Part shown: piece after piece, positions 17,260 through 25,904 of the stretch
Position numbering within the stretch: the stretch's first letter is position 1
Layout: the number at the start of each line of letters is the position of its first letter
Assembly (NCBI GenBank): GCA_027531445.1
Contig: JAPZRK010000059.1
Span: forward strand, 62,001 to 126,000
From: Leptospira sp.
GTDB lineage: Bacteria > Spirochaetota > Leptospiria > Leptospirales > Leptospiraceae
Length of the DNA stretch: 64,000 bases
Direction: 5' to 3'
Notes under the pieces: generated by a model
Told to the model about the DNA's origin: nothing
Database searches by the model: none
Seen by the model: only the letters and a program-made list of their open reading frames with translations
Program-made: the position numbers and the translations under genes

Positions 17260-18960
17260 ATGATCTCTTGGGAATTTATCAAAAAACATAAGTTAGGTAT
17301 ACCTTTGGTATGGGATATCGTCATGGTATTCGTTGTCTTAGGTAACCTTTCCTTGATTGTATTTGATTTAACATACCTTTGGTTAAGGCCGTTTTATTTT
17401 CAGAATTTTCCTGAAGTTTTAAAAATATATGATAAGCCGATTCTAGGAATCGAGCCGCATCGAGCTACCACTACATACACGGACTACATCGATGATTTAG
17501 TCTATCTTACAAAGTTAAGAGACTCTGAATTTCGTGAGAGCCAAAGGAAAAAGACAAGGGAAAGTATTCATGATCTTCTAAAGCACCTTAAAACTACTGT
17601 AGTCAACGAAAAGTTTGATAAGCTTTTTTCTGATTTTGAAGAGGGCTTAAGTATTGAGAATGTTGATCTACGCGGTAAGTCATTAGAAGCCACTTTAGTA
17701 AAGCTGAATGATTTCTTTAGTGTTATGGAAGAAACGGAAGAGATTAATGAGTTGATCGAACTATCCGAGAAGTATAGTTTTATCAATCGATTAAGCTTAC
17801 CCGGAAAAGAAGCATCCGAGATTCAAAAAATCTTGATGAGCATGGACAAAAAAATGTTGGAGATAGTTGAGACCAACCCATTTGCTCAATCAGGACAAAC
17901 AGAAAACTTTTCCCAAATTCAGGATATAATCAAAGCAGAATATCAAATTCATAAAACAAAGTCACGAGATATCAAAATAAGACAAGATTTAGATTTGTAT
18001 TTAAATCGTGATCGTATACCATCCACAGTTGTCGCTTTCTCTTGGTTTTGGCGTGATACGGATAGATCCCTTGAAGACAAAGTCGCATTTTTTAATTCAA
18101 ATTTACGTTTGTTTTTTGATTTGAATTACTACCGGGCTATTGCTCCAGATGGGAATCCAGTTAACCATTATCTTTTGTTAGATGCACCTTTTCTTGTCTT
18201 TTTCTTAATCGAATTCAGTCTGAGCTGGTTTTTTGCTATCAGAAATAAAACTTACATAGCTTGGTTTCTCTATCCCGTATATCATTGGTATGATGTTTTA
18301 GGTTTAATACCGATTGTTGAATTTAGATTCTTTCGATTGATTCGAGTTTATAAGATTTATCTTCTTTTACAGACAAATCAGTTTACTCGCATTTTAGGTA
18401 ATGACTTGATCAGTCGAACCATCCGTTACTATAGCAACATCATCAAAGAAGAAATTTCTGACCTAGTTACGATTCAAATATTGACAGAGGTACAAAATGA
18501 AGTGCGCTCTGGAAATTCTTTAGATCAAGTTGTTAACGCAATCGATCATAATCGAAGTGAGCTCAAAAAAGTTGCCATCAAAAATATGATCAAGTCTGCA
18601 AAAAATGAAAACTTAAAGGCATTGATACAGAATTTAGTTTCGGAGATTGCAGAAAATGCTGCAAATCAAATTAAACCTGTCTCATTCCTTCCAAAGGACA
18701 TACAGGCAAATCTCACCAAACAAATCAGTTTAAGTTTATATGAGGCAATCTCTCGTTCGGCGGTGGCACTTTCTTCCGATCCTATGGGACAAAAATCAAT
18801 TGAAAAGTTGATCGATTATGCGATCGATGAGATGATTCTCTTTGCCCAAGACCCAGATATGATCAAACTTAATACAAATATATCCGTAGCTCTTATTGAA
18901 AATATGAAAAAGAGTATTGCAGAGAAGAAATGGTTAAAAGCGGATATAGAAACTAGCTGA
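17260..18960 (+). CDS. Voltage-sensor-like membrane protein without pore domain
   Basis: The 566-residue protein is not a known named family to me, but its membrane segments resemble a voltage-sensor domain. S1 would be residues 16-42. A hydrophilic, helical insert of about 260 residues follows. S2 is about 307-327 with acidic Glu318, S3 about 333-352 with Asp345, and S4 about 353-370 with basic residues every third position (Arg356, Arg359, Arg362, Lys365). The last 195 residues are helical and soluble, with no S5-S6, no TVGYG filter and no other membrane segment. It starts 15 bp after icmF and ends 7 bp before the pseudouridine synthase gene, so it may be in their transcript. The function is unknown; the voltage-sensor reading is inference from charge spacing. 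Confidence 0.75.
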   Translation: MISWEFIKKHKLGIPLVWDIVMVFVVLGNLSLIVFDLTYLWLRPFYFQNFPEVLKIYDKPILGIEPHRATTTYTDYIDDLVYLTKLRDSEFRESQRKKTRESIHDLLKHLKTTVVNEKFDKLFSDFEEGLSIENVDLRGKSLEATLVKLNDFFSVMEETEEINELIELSEKYSFINRLSLPGKEASEIQKILMSMDKKMLEIVETNPFAQSGQTENFSQIQDIIKAEYQIHKTKSRDIKIRQDLDLYLNRDRIPSTVVAFSWFWRDTDRSLEDKVAFFNSNLRLFFDLNYYRAIAPDGNPVNHYLLLDAPFLVFFLIEFSLSWFFAIRNKTYIAWFLYPVYHWYDVLGLIPIVEFRFFRLIRVYKIYLLLQTNQFTRILGNDLISRTIRYYSNIIKEEISDLVTIQILTEVQNEVRSGNSLDQVVNAIDHNRSELKKVAIKNMIKSAKNENLKALIQNLVSEIAENAANQIKPVSFLPKDIQANLTKQISLSLYEAISRSAVALSSDPMGQKSIEKLIDYAIDEMILFAQDPDMIKLNTNISVALIENMKKSIAEKKWLKADIETS

Positions 18961-18967
18961 CTTTTTC

Positions 18968-19690
18968 ATGACCTCCGCCAAAAAAACCAATACTCGCTTT
19001 TTGCCCAAGGGTCTTTTTATTCTCTATGAAGATCGAGATTTGTTAGTTGTGAATAAACCAGCTAGTCTTCTCACGATATCCACAGATTCCGAGAAGGCTA
19101 AGACAGCTTATGCGGCACTTACTGACTATGTTAAAAAAGGAAGCACACGTTCACCTCATCGCATTTTTATTGTCCATCGATTGGACCGAGATACATCTGG
19201 GTTACTTTTGTTTGCGAAAACGGAGACCGCCAAACAGACACTCCAAAATCATTGGGATGAAACTTCAAAGCAATATATAGCAGTCACGCACGGAAATTGG
19301 AAAGAGAAATCAGGTAAGATTTCTTCTTACCTTACCGAGAGTAAAGCGCAAGTTGTGTATTCTACAAAAGATCCTGAGCTTGGAAAACTTTCGCACACGG
19401 AATATGCCGTATTGAAAGAGACAGACAAGTATTCATTACTTCAAATTAATCTGCTTACCGGAAGAAAAAATCAAATTCGTGTCCATTGTTCGGAACAAAA
19501 TCATCCCATTGTTGGTGATTCTAAGTATGGAGAGCCCAAAAGAAATTATCCACGAATGGCTTTGCATGCTTGGTCCATTCGTTTTAAGCATCCTTTTTCG
19601 GGGAAAGAGATGGAATTTAAGGCTGAGATTCCACAATTTTTAACAGGCCTTGTAGGTGGAATCGCGGATTCCAAATTTGAATCAACTTAA
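18968..19690 (+). CDS. RluA-family RNA pseudouridine synthase
   Basis: The 240-residue enzyme has the RluA signature HRLDRDTSGLLLFAK (about 63-77) with the catalytic Asp, a preceding DLLVVNKPA block and the later GRKNQIRVH motif. It isomerises uridine to pseudouridine in rRNA or tRNA. There is no N-terminal S4 domain, unlike the RluD-like protein at 51632-52570. The start is ATG 18968, 7 bp after the previous stop. The exact RNA target cannot be told from the sequence. Confidence 0.9.
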   Translation: MTSAKKTNTRFLPKGLFILYEDRDLLVVNKPASLLTISTDSEKAKTAYAALTDYVKKGSTRSPHRIFIVHRLDRDTSGLLLFAKTETAKQTLQNHWDETSKQYIAVTHGNWKEKSGKISSYLTESKAQVVYSTKDPELGKLSHTEYAVLKETDKYSLLQINLLTGRKNQIRVHCSEQNHPIVGDSKYGEPKRNYPRMALHAWSIRFKHPFSGKEMEFKAEIPQFLTGLVGGIADSKFEST

Positions 19691-19704
19691 AGATCAAACT
19701 AAAG

Positions 19705-20028
19705 TTATTCTTTGTCTGATACTAGCAAATGATTGTATTTTGTTGGCTCATTTGATTTTAAGTAATGCTCAATTAGATCTTCGACATCCTTTTCGGTTTT
19801 TAGTCGAAACCAAGTGCCTTCAGGATACGAAACCTGAATCGGTCCTAACTCACATCGATCCAAACAACCAGCGCGCTGGATTCGAAATTTATATTGTATA
19901 CCAGCCTTTGCACTTTTCTGTTTTAATAGTTTAAGAATCTCGCCTGAACCTTGTGCCCCACAAGACACCCGTTCACCAGGTGGTCTTTCGTTTTCACAAA
20001 CAAAGATGTGTTTTTCGTAAAAAGACAT
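19705..20028 (-). CDS. Thioredoxin-like 2Fe-2S ferredoxin
   Basis: The 107-residue protein carries four spaced cysteines in the thioredoxin-like ferredoxin pattern: FVCEN, RVSCGAQG, then AGCLDRCELGP. These should ligate a [2Fe-2S] cluster, as in the NuoE/shethna-type ferredoxins. The start is ATG 20028, one base after the gcvP stop at 20030, so it is translated in the glycine-cleavage transcript. Whether it supplies electrons related to glycine oxidation is unknown; the link is only positional. It is cytoplasmic, with no signal peptide. Confidence 0.87.
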   Translation of the reverse strand: MSFYEKHIFVCENERPPGERVSCGAQGSGEILKLLKQKSAKAGIQYKFRIQRAGCLDRCELGPIQVSYPEGTWFRLKTEKDVEDLIEHYLKSNEPTKYNHLLVSDKE

Positions 20029-20029
20029 T

Positions 20030-22927
20030 CTAAGCGTAACTCTCAATCGGAATACAAGAGCAAATTAAATTACGATCGCCATAGACATTATCAACTCTTC
20101 CCACACTTGGCCAAAACTTTCGAGATCGAATCCAAGGGAGAGGGTATGCGGCACGTTCTCTAGAGTATTTATACTTCCAATTGTCAGAAATGACCATTTC
20201 AGCTGTATGAGGTGCATTTTTGAGTGGGTTGTCGATTTTATCTAGCACGCCATTCTCTATATCTCTGATTTCTCCAGAAATAGTTAACATTGCATCGATG
20301 AAGCGGTCTAACTCTTCTTTTGACTCTGATTCCGTTGGTTCAACCATTAAAGTCCCTGGAACTGGAAATGACATCGTTGGTGAATGAAAACCGTAATCCA
20401 TTAGGCGTTTCGCGATATCTTCAACTTCGACGCCAGATACTTTTTTAAATCCCCGAATATCCAAAATACATTCATGAGCCACCAATCCTTTGTTACCTTT
20501 ATAAAGAATTGGAAATGCATTTTCAAGTTTACGCGCAACATAGTTTGCATTGAGGATCGCAAGTTTGGTTGCATGTTTTAGTCCTTCAAAACCAAGCATT
20601 GCGATGTATGCCCAAGAAATGACAATAATAGATGCGGAGCCCCAAGGTGCAGATGTTACTGCGCCTTGCCCGTTATTCGATCCGTTTTCTATCATACTAT
20701 GTCCTGGAAGAAATGGAGCAAGGTGTTCGGCAACTCCAATTGGTCCAACTCCGGGGCCACCGCCTCCGTGAGGGATACAAAAAGTTTTATGAAGATTCAA
20801 ATGGCAAACGTCTGCACCAATATCAGCCGGGCGAGTGAGCCCTACCTGTGCATTCATGTTCGCTCCATCCATATAAACCAAACCACCGTTTTCATGAATG
20901 ATGTTACAAATCTCAACGATCGATTCTTCGAAGACACCATGTGTAGAAGGATAGGTGACCATGAGAGCACCCAGATCATTTTTATGTTCGATGGCTTTTT
21001 GCTTTAAATCGTTTACATCAATATTCCCATTTTCATCGCAAGCGACTACGATCACTCGAAATCCAGCCATGACAGCAGAGGCAGGATTGGTTCCATGTGC
21101 TGATACTGGTATCAGACAAAGGTCTCGGTGATTGTCATTTCTACTCTGATGATAACTACGAATGGCCAGAAGTCCTGCATATTCACCTTGCGAACCTGCG
21201 TTTGGTTGGAGCGATACTTCTGCAAAGCCGGTGATTTCACAAAGCCATTTTTCAAGTTGGCCAAATAGAATTCTATAGCCTTCGGTTTGATTGTCTGGAA
21301 CAAAGGGATGGATATTTGAAAGTTCTGGCCAAGTCACAGGATACATTTCAGTTGAGGCATTCAACTTCATCGTGCATGATCCAAGTGCAATCATGGAAGT
21401 GGTGAGAGAAAGATCCTTTGATTCCAATCTACGAATGTAGCGTAACATTTCTGTTTCTGTATGAAAGCTATTGAATACAGGATGTGTTAGATAAGCTGAC
21501 TTACGTTCCAAAAGTTCTGGAATTACGAAAACATCATTCTTTGATAGATCATTCAATGAAAAATGAATGGCCTTTTTTTCGTTAAATACGTTCAAAAGAT
21601 CTTCAATGTCAGCAAGTGTTGTCGTTTCATCAAGAGAGATGCTGATTACATGTTGTGAAACCGATCGTAAGTTGATTTCTTTCTCTTCGGCATAATGGAT
21701 GATTTCGGACGAAGTCACATTTGTAAGCTCGATTCGAATCGTATCAAAAAATGGCTTTGATATTACTTTGTAACCTAATTTTTCCAAACCGTTGGCAAGT
21801 AGTGTTGTCATGCGGTGGACTCGAAGTGCAATCTGTTTCAAACCATGGGGGCCGTGATAGATTGCATACATAGAAGATAAAACTGCCAGTAAAACTTGTG
21901 CCGTACAAATGTTAGATGTCGCCTTATCTCTACGTATGTGCTGCTCTCTCGTTTGTAGAGAGAGTCTATAGCCAGATTTACCTTGTGAATCCTTTGAGAC
22001 TCCGATCAATCTGCCCGGCATATTGCGTTTGTATTCTTCTTTGGTGGCAAAAAAGCCAGCATGTGGGCCTCCAAATCCAAGAGGAAGACCAAATCTTTGA
22101 GTACTTCCGACTACGACATCAGCATCCATTTCACCTGGGGGTTTTAAAATTGTAAGAGATAGAATGTCTGCCGCAACGACTACCTTGGCACCAACTGAAT
22201 GTAGGCTTTTAATAAAGTCTGAATAATCAAAAACTGTCCCATCTGTTGATGGATACTGAACGATGGCGCCAAAAAAGTCGGAGGAAGGAACCATTTTTTT
22301 GAAAGAACCTACAACGATATTGATACCGAGAGGTAGGGCTCTAGTACGAATGACATCTAATGTTTGTGTATGTACAGATTGCGAAACAAAGAATGACTTT
22401 CCTTGTGATTCTTCTTTCAAAGAGTAGAGCATTGTCATCGCTTCTGCCGCGGCCGTACCTTCATCCAATAGAGATGCATTGCTGATTTGCATTCCTGTTA
22501 GGTCAGTGATCATGGTTTGGAAGTTAATGAGTGCTTCCATTCTTCCCTGTGCAATTTCTGCCTGATAAGGAGTGTAAGCTGTATACCAACCAGGATTTTC
22601 TAAGATGTTCCTCTGGATCACCGGAGGAATGATGCAAGCATTGTAACCTTGCCCTAAGTAAGATCGAAAAACTTTATTTTTTGAAACTATCTTCTTCAAT
22701 TCCTTTTGAAGTGCAAATTCACCTAGAGGTTCTGGAAGCGAGAGTGTCTTTTTTAAGCGGATATTTTTGGGAACGGCATCATCAATGAGAGTATCTAGAT
22801 CTGAGTAACCAATGGTCTGTAGCATTTCGGAAATGCGACTTGCATCAGAGCCAACGTGTCTCCTAAGAAACGTATCACTGGCATTTAGAGTATCTTCGTA
22901 GGTAGTATCTTTAATTTTCACTGACAA
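20030..22927 (-). CDS. gcvP: Glycine dehydrogenase (decarboxylating), P protein
   Basis: The 965-residue protein is a full-length fused P protein. It decarboxylates glycine with pyridoxal phosphate and transfers the aminomethyl group to the lipoyl arm of GcvH. The PLP lysine is Lys714 in LNLHKTFCIPHGGGGPG, with the glycine-rich loop directly after it. The N-terminal half (GQGYNACIIPPVI, AEIAQGRMEAL) is also intact, so both halves of the usual 950-960 residue form are present. It is the third gene of gcvT-gcvH-gcvP, 11 bp after gcvH. The start is ATG 22927. Confidence 0.97.
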   Translation of the reverse strand: MSVKIKDTTYEDTLNASDTFLRRHVGSDASRISEMLQTIGYSDLDTLIDDAVPKNIRLKKTLSLPEPLGEFALQKELKKIVSKNKVFRSYLGQGYNACIIPPVIQRNILENPGWYTAYTPYQAEIAQGRMEALINFQTMITDLTGMQISNASLLDEGTAAAEAMTMLYSLKEESQGKSFFVSQSVHTQTLDVIRTRALPLGINIVVGSFKKMVPSSDFFGAIVQYPSTDGTVFDYSDFIKSLHSVGAKVVVAADILSLTILKPPGEMDADVVVGSTQRFGLPLGFGGPHAGFFATKEEYKRNMPGRLIGVSKDSQGKSGYRLSLQTREQHIRRDKATSNICTAQVLLAVLSSMYAIYHGPHGLKQIALRVHRMTTLLANGLEKLGYKVISKPFFDTIRIELTNVTSSEIIHYAEEKEINLRSVSQHVISISLDETTTLADIEDLLNVFNEKKAIHFSLNDLSKNDVFVIPELLERKSAYLTHPVFNSFHTETEMLRYIRRLESKDLSLTTSMIALGSCTMKLNASTEMYPVTWPELSNIHPFVPDNQTEGYRILFGQLEKWLCEITGFAEVSLQPNAGSQGEYAGLLAIRSYHQSRNDNHRDLCLIPVSAHGTNPASAVMAGFRVIVVACDENGNIDVNDLKQKAIEHKNDLGALMVTYPSTHGVFEESIVEICNIIHENGGLVYMDGANMNAQVGLTRPADIGADVCHLNLHKTFCIPHGGGGPGVGPIGVAEHLAPFLPGHSMIENGSNNGQGAVTSAPWGSASIIVISWAYIAMLGFEGLKHATKLAILNANYVARKLENAFPILYKGNKGLVAHECILDIRGFKKVSGVEVEDIAKRLMDYGFHSPTMSFPVPGTLMVEPTESESKEELDRFIDAMLTISGEIRDIENGVLDKIDNPLKNAPHTAEMVISDNWKYKYSRERAAYPLPWIRSRKFWPSVGRVDNVYGDRNLICSCIPIESYA

Positions 22928-22938
22928 TGCTCCGCTTG

Positions 22939-23331
22939 TTAATCCAATTTTGAAACGTAATCTTTATACTGGTTTGCATTGAGGAGCGAACCTAGCTCCC
23001 CTTGGTTGATACCTGTTAGCTTGACCATCCAAGTCGCGAAAGGATCTGTATTGACACTTCCTGGTGATGAGGCGAGTGCCGGGTTGATTTCGCTTACTTC
23101 TCCAGAGATGGGAGAGTATAGATCTTCTGCCGCTTTTACTGATTCGATGGTCCCTAGACTGTCTTTTTGGGAAATTTTTTTGCCAACTTTCGGTAAATCA
23201 ATGAATACGATGTCACCTAATGCATTTTGAGCGAAATCTGTGATTCCGATAAGCGCAACGTCACCTTCTATTTTGACCCATTCGTGTTTTTCGGTATAGA
23301 AGTAACCTTCTAATGCGTTAGTTTCTGCCAT
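22939..23331 (-). CDS. gcvH: Glycine cleavage system H protein
   Basis: The 130-residue lipoyl carrier has the lipoylation site Lys66 in the motif ESVKAAEDLY. It shuttles the aminomethyl intermediate between GcvP and GcvT and dihydrolipoamide dehydrogenase. The N-terminal YTEKHEWVK block is typical. The start ATG 23331 is preceded by a TTGGAGAA ribosome binding site at good spacing. It lies 18 bp after gcvT and 11 bp before gcvP in the same operon. Lipoate ligase or LipA/LipB genes are not in this window. Confidence 0.97.
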   Translation of the reverse strand: MAETNALEGYFYTEKHEWVKIEGDVALIGITDFAQNALGDIVFIDLPKVGKKISQKDSLGTIESVKAAEDLYSPISGEVSEINPALASSPGSVNTDPFATWMVKLTGINQGELGSLLNANQYKDYVSKLD

Positions 23332-23349
23332 GATTGTTCTCCAAATTGA

Positions 23350-24471
23350 TTATTTTGATGTAGATTTGTTTCGGACACTGCCTTTGATGAAAGGAGAAGT
23401 ATAAACGATCGCCTTCTTTTTTGACCCACGGATCTCAACGAATATTTCCGTATTGTTGGGTGTGTATGCTAAATCCAGAATGGCAAGTCCCAGTGATTCT
23501 TTGCGCGAGGGTGAATGCGTGCCAGACGTTGTTTTCCCGATTTCTTTTCCATCGGAAGAAAAAATAGAAAAATTTTCCCTCAATACGCCTGGTTCTTGTA
23601 AGATGATTCCTACCACTCTCTTCTTTGGACTATTTTTTTTGTCATTTTGGATGCGTTCATAACCAAAATACGGTATCGATTTTTCTTTTACGATAAATCC
23701 GATACCTGATTCTATTGGAGACCATTCAGAATTTAGCTCATGACCGTACAATGGATACTTGGCTTCTAAACGAAGTGTATCTCTTGCACCGAGTCCAACA
23801 GGGATGAGACCAAATGGTTTTCCAATTTGTAGAAGGTCTTTCCATAACTGAACACCAACAGGCACTGAAGTATAAATCTCAAAACCATCCTCACCTGTAT
23901 AACCAGTTCGTGAGATTAGGTAAGTCTCACCTTTGAAATCTAGTTCGATGAAGTGGTAATATAGTAGTGATGAGAGATCTTTACCAAGGTATGATTCAAA
24001 AATAGCATTGGCATTGGGTCCTTGCAATGCGATCTGATGATAGGTTGCACTTTTGTCTTCTACTTTGCATGTTCCACTTGCGTACTTTTGTAAATGGGCA
24101 GTGACAGCTGGATAATTTGATGCATTGGAACAAATCATATACTTTTCATCAGAAAATTTATAGATGGTGATGTCATCGACCAAACCACCAGTCTCATTCA
24201 GAACAGCATTGTACTGAACCTGTCCGATTTCCATGTTTGAGATTAAATTGCATGTTGTTTTTTCAAGAAGTGCGAGTACATCTTCACGACTTCCAGTTAC
24301 AAAGATCTCACCCATATGCGAAACATCAAAAAGTCCAGCATGTGATCTCGTAGAAAGATGTTCTTGTATGATGCCCGTGTATTGAACTGGCATGTCCCAT
24401 CCACCGAAAGGAACCATTTTGGCTCCCAACTCCCTGTGTATTTGATTGAGTGGGGTACTTTTTAAATCCAA
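23350..24471 (-). CDS. gcvT: Aminomethyltransferase, glycine cleavage T protein
   Basis: The 373-residue enzyme moves the methylene unit from the lipoyl arm of GcvH to tetrahydrofolate and releases ammonia. Typical blocks are FGGWDMPVQY near the N-terminus, LFDVSHMGE, the RTGYTGEDGFEIY block and LGARDTLRLEA. The start is ATG 24471. It is the first gene of the operon gcvT-gcvH-gcvP-ferredoxin. The 94 bp upstream are shared with a divergent oxidoreductase gene, and I saw no glycine riboswitch there. Confidence 0.97.
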   Translation of the reverse strand: MDLKSTPLNQIHRELGAKMVPFGGWDMPVQYTGIIQEHLSTRSHAGLFDVSHMGEIFVTGSREDVLALLEKTTCNLISNMEIGQVQYNAVLNETGGLVDDITIYKFSDEKYMICSNASNYPAVTAHLQKYASGTCKVEDKSATYHQIALQGPNANAIFESYLGKDLSSLLYYHFIELDFKGETYLISRTGYTGEDGFEIYTSVPVGVQLWKDLLQIGKPFGLIPVGLGARDTLRLEAKYPLYGHELNSEWSPIESGIGFIVKEKSIPYFGYERIQNDKKNSPKKRVVGIILQEPGVLRENFSIFSSDGKEIGKTTSGTHSPSRKESLGLAILDLAYTPNNTEIFVEIRGSKKKAIVYTSPFIKGSVRNKSTSK

Positions 24472-24565
24472 GTCGTGCTCTCTTCGCTTGCGTACATTTT
24501 TTAAGCGACTGTACTACCATGGAAAAATCTTTTCTTGGCAATGGAATTCGATTTTTTTATAAAAA

Positions 24566-25588
24566 ATGATGAATAGAGAAGTATATCGAGTCATCCAAAC
24601 CGGATCCCTTTCGGGTCTCCATCGTAGAGAAGAGGAGTTAACTCCACCAAACGAGAACGAAGTAACTGTCCAAGTTCGGGCAATTGGGCTTAATTTTGCT
24701 GATGTTTTTTCGATTTATGGCTTATATTCTGCTACACCGAAGGGATCATTTATTCCTGGACTTGAGTATGCGGGAACGATTGCAAAGATCGGAAAGAATG
24801 TAAAAGAATTTAAAGAAGGTGATTCTATTTATGGAACCACTCGTTTCGGTGCTTACTCTACTGCGATCAACATTCATAAAGATTATATTTTTCCTCTTCC
24901 AAATGATTGGTCCTTTGCTGAGGGTGCTGCGTTTCCAGTGCAAGCTTTGACCGCATATTATGCGCTTGTGCCATTAGGGAATATCCAACAATCACAAACA
25001 ATTTTGATTCATAGTGGAGCAGGAGGGGTAGGTCTTCTTGCAAATCAAATTGCAAAGAGGTGGAATGCATATACTATCGCAATGATCGGTAGTGAATCAA
25101 AGATATCTGTGATTCAAAATGCTGGTTATGATGATTTTGTACTACGAACATCATCATTTAAGAATGATTTATCACAAAAACTTTCACATCGTAGGTTGGA
25201 TTTGGTTCTCGAATGTACTGGTGGCCATTATTTTAAAGATAGTTATGATCTTTTGTCACCTATGGGTAGGTTGATTACTTATGGAAGTGCAGTCTTTACA
25301 CCACAATCATCACGAAGAAATTGGTTTCAAATCGCATATCAGTATCTAATCAGACCAAAAATTGATCCGTTAGCGATGATTTCTGAAAATAAATCAGTGA
25401 TGGGCTTTAATTTGATATGGTTATGGAATGAAATTGGTACATTAAAAAAACATTTTGATGCTTTGAATGAATTAAAACTAGCTCCTCAGATGATTGGTGA
25501 TACATTTTCCTTTGAAAATTTGCCAAATGCGATCGAAAAGTTTCAAAAAGGGAACACGATAGGTAAGATTATCATCTCGATTCCGTAG
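24566..25588 (+). CDS. Zinc-independent medium-chain dehydrogenase/quinone oxidoreductase
   Basis: The 340-residue protein belongs to the quinone oxidoreductase branch of the MDR family. It has an N-terminal GroES-like domain with NFADVFSIYGLY and GLEYAGTI, and a Rossmann domain with HSGAGGVGLLANQIA (about 150-164) for NAD(P)H. The Cys/His zinc ligands of alcohol dehydrogenases are absent. It should reduce quinones or activated alkenes in the cytoplasm. Two adjacent ATG codons (24566, 24569) are possible starts. It diverges from gcvT. Confidence 0.87.
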   Translation: MMNREVYRVIQTGSLSGLHRREEELTPPNENEVTVQVRAIGLNFADVFSIYGLYSATPKGSFIPGLEYAGTIAKIGKNVKEFKEGDSIYGTTRFGAYSTAINIHKDYIFPLPNDWSFAEGAAFPVQALTAYYALVPLGNIQQSQTILIHSGAGGVGLLANQIAKRWNAYTIAMIGSESKISVIQNAGYDDFVLRTSSFKNDLSQKLSHRRLDLVLECTGGHYFKDSYDLLSPMGRLITYGSAVFTPQSSRRNWFQIAYQYLIRPKIDPLAMISENKSVMGFNLIWLWNEIGTLKKHFDALNELKLAPQMIGDTFSFENLPNAIEKFQKGNTIGKIIISIP

Positions 25589-25671
25589 AATGAGTATTAG
25601 CCTAGAAAAAATAAAAATAAATTCCTCTAAAAAATAAAATTTCTTTACATTAAAATTGATTAGAATTAATT

Positions 25672-25752
25672 ATGTCGTATCAATCAACTGAAGTGCGCCA
25701 AGGACTTGAGGTGATTGAAATTAAAGATAAGGACGATCACAATGGTTGCTAA
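25672..25752 (+). CDS. Possible 26-residue leader peptide
   Basis: A short frame starts at ATG 25672 (MSYQSTEVRQGLEVIEIKDK...) and ends at 25752, overlapping the start of the Lys/Ala-rich peptide gene by 11 bp. The overlap would allow translational coupling. Its charged, plausible composition is the only internal support. A promoter-like TTTACA at 25644-25649 with AATTAT 18 bp on would start transcription near or past this ATG, which argues against it. Treat as tentative. Confidence 0.3.
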   Translation: MSYQSTEVRQGLEVIEIKDKDDHNGC

Positions 25753-25816
25753 AAAGAAAGCTGCAAAAAAGAAAGCTGCTAAGAAAAAGGCTGCAAAGAA
25801 AAAAGCTAAGAAATAA
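25742..25816 (+). CDS. Lys/Ala-rich mini-protein, histone-tail-like
   Basis: This 24-residue frame encodes Met-Val-Ala followed by four KKKA(A) units and a Lys-Lys end, so it is about 58% Lys and otherwise almost all Ala. An AAGGA box lies 8 bp before the ATG. A rho-independent terminator follows 45 bp after the stop, so the gene forms a compact transcription unit. The composition resembles the C-terminal tails of bacterial H1-like, nucleic-acid-binding proteins; here it stands alone. It should be a strongly basic helix that binds DNA, RNA or other polyanions. No function is known to me. Synonymous codon changes among the repeats (aag/aaa, gct/gca) argue that the peptide itself is kept. Confidence 0.65.
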   Translation: MVAKKKAAKKKAAKKKAAKKKAKK

Positions 25817-25833
25817 CCTTAGCAAGTTTCTTC

Positions 25834-25850
25834 CTCCGATGTTGTCGGAG
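25834..25850 (+). other. Small hairpin before terminator
   Basis: CTCCGA and TCGGAG form a 6-bp stem with loop TGTTG between the mini-protein stop and the main terminator. It may protect the 3' end of the transcript. Confidence 0.4.
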
Positions 25851-25861
25851 TAAGATTGTGT

Positions 25862-25888
25862 AAACCCGCAAGACCTGCGGGTTTTTTC
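25862..25888 (+). terminator. Rho-independent terminator
   Basis: A perfect 9-bp stem AAACCCGCA / TGCGGGTTT (loop AGACC) is followed by a run of T. It would end the transcript of the Lys/Ala mini-protein. The A tract on the 5' side also lets it work weakly on the opposite strand for the convergent gene ending at 25905. Confidence 0.9.
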
Positions 25889-25904
25889 ATTTTAAGGCAA
25901 AAAC

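Noticed and set aside
24472..24565. Possible glycine riboswitch ahead of gcvT
   Set aside because: The 94-bp gap is too short and lacks the tandem conserved glycine aptamer cores.
25750..25816. Simple-sequence slippage tract instead of a gene
   Set aside because: Codon variation among the Lys and Ala codons, a ribosome binding site and a strong terminator favour a real peptide gene.
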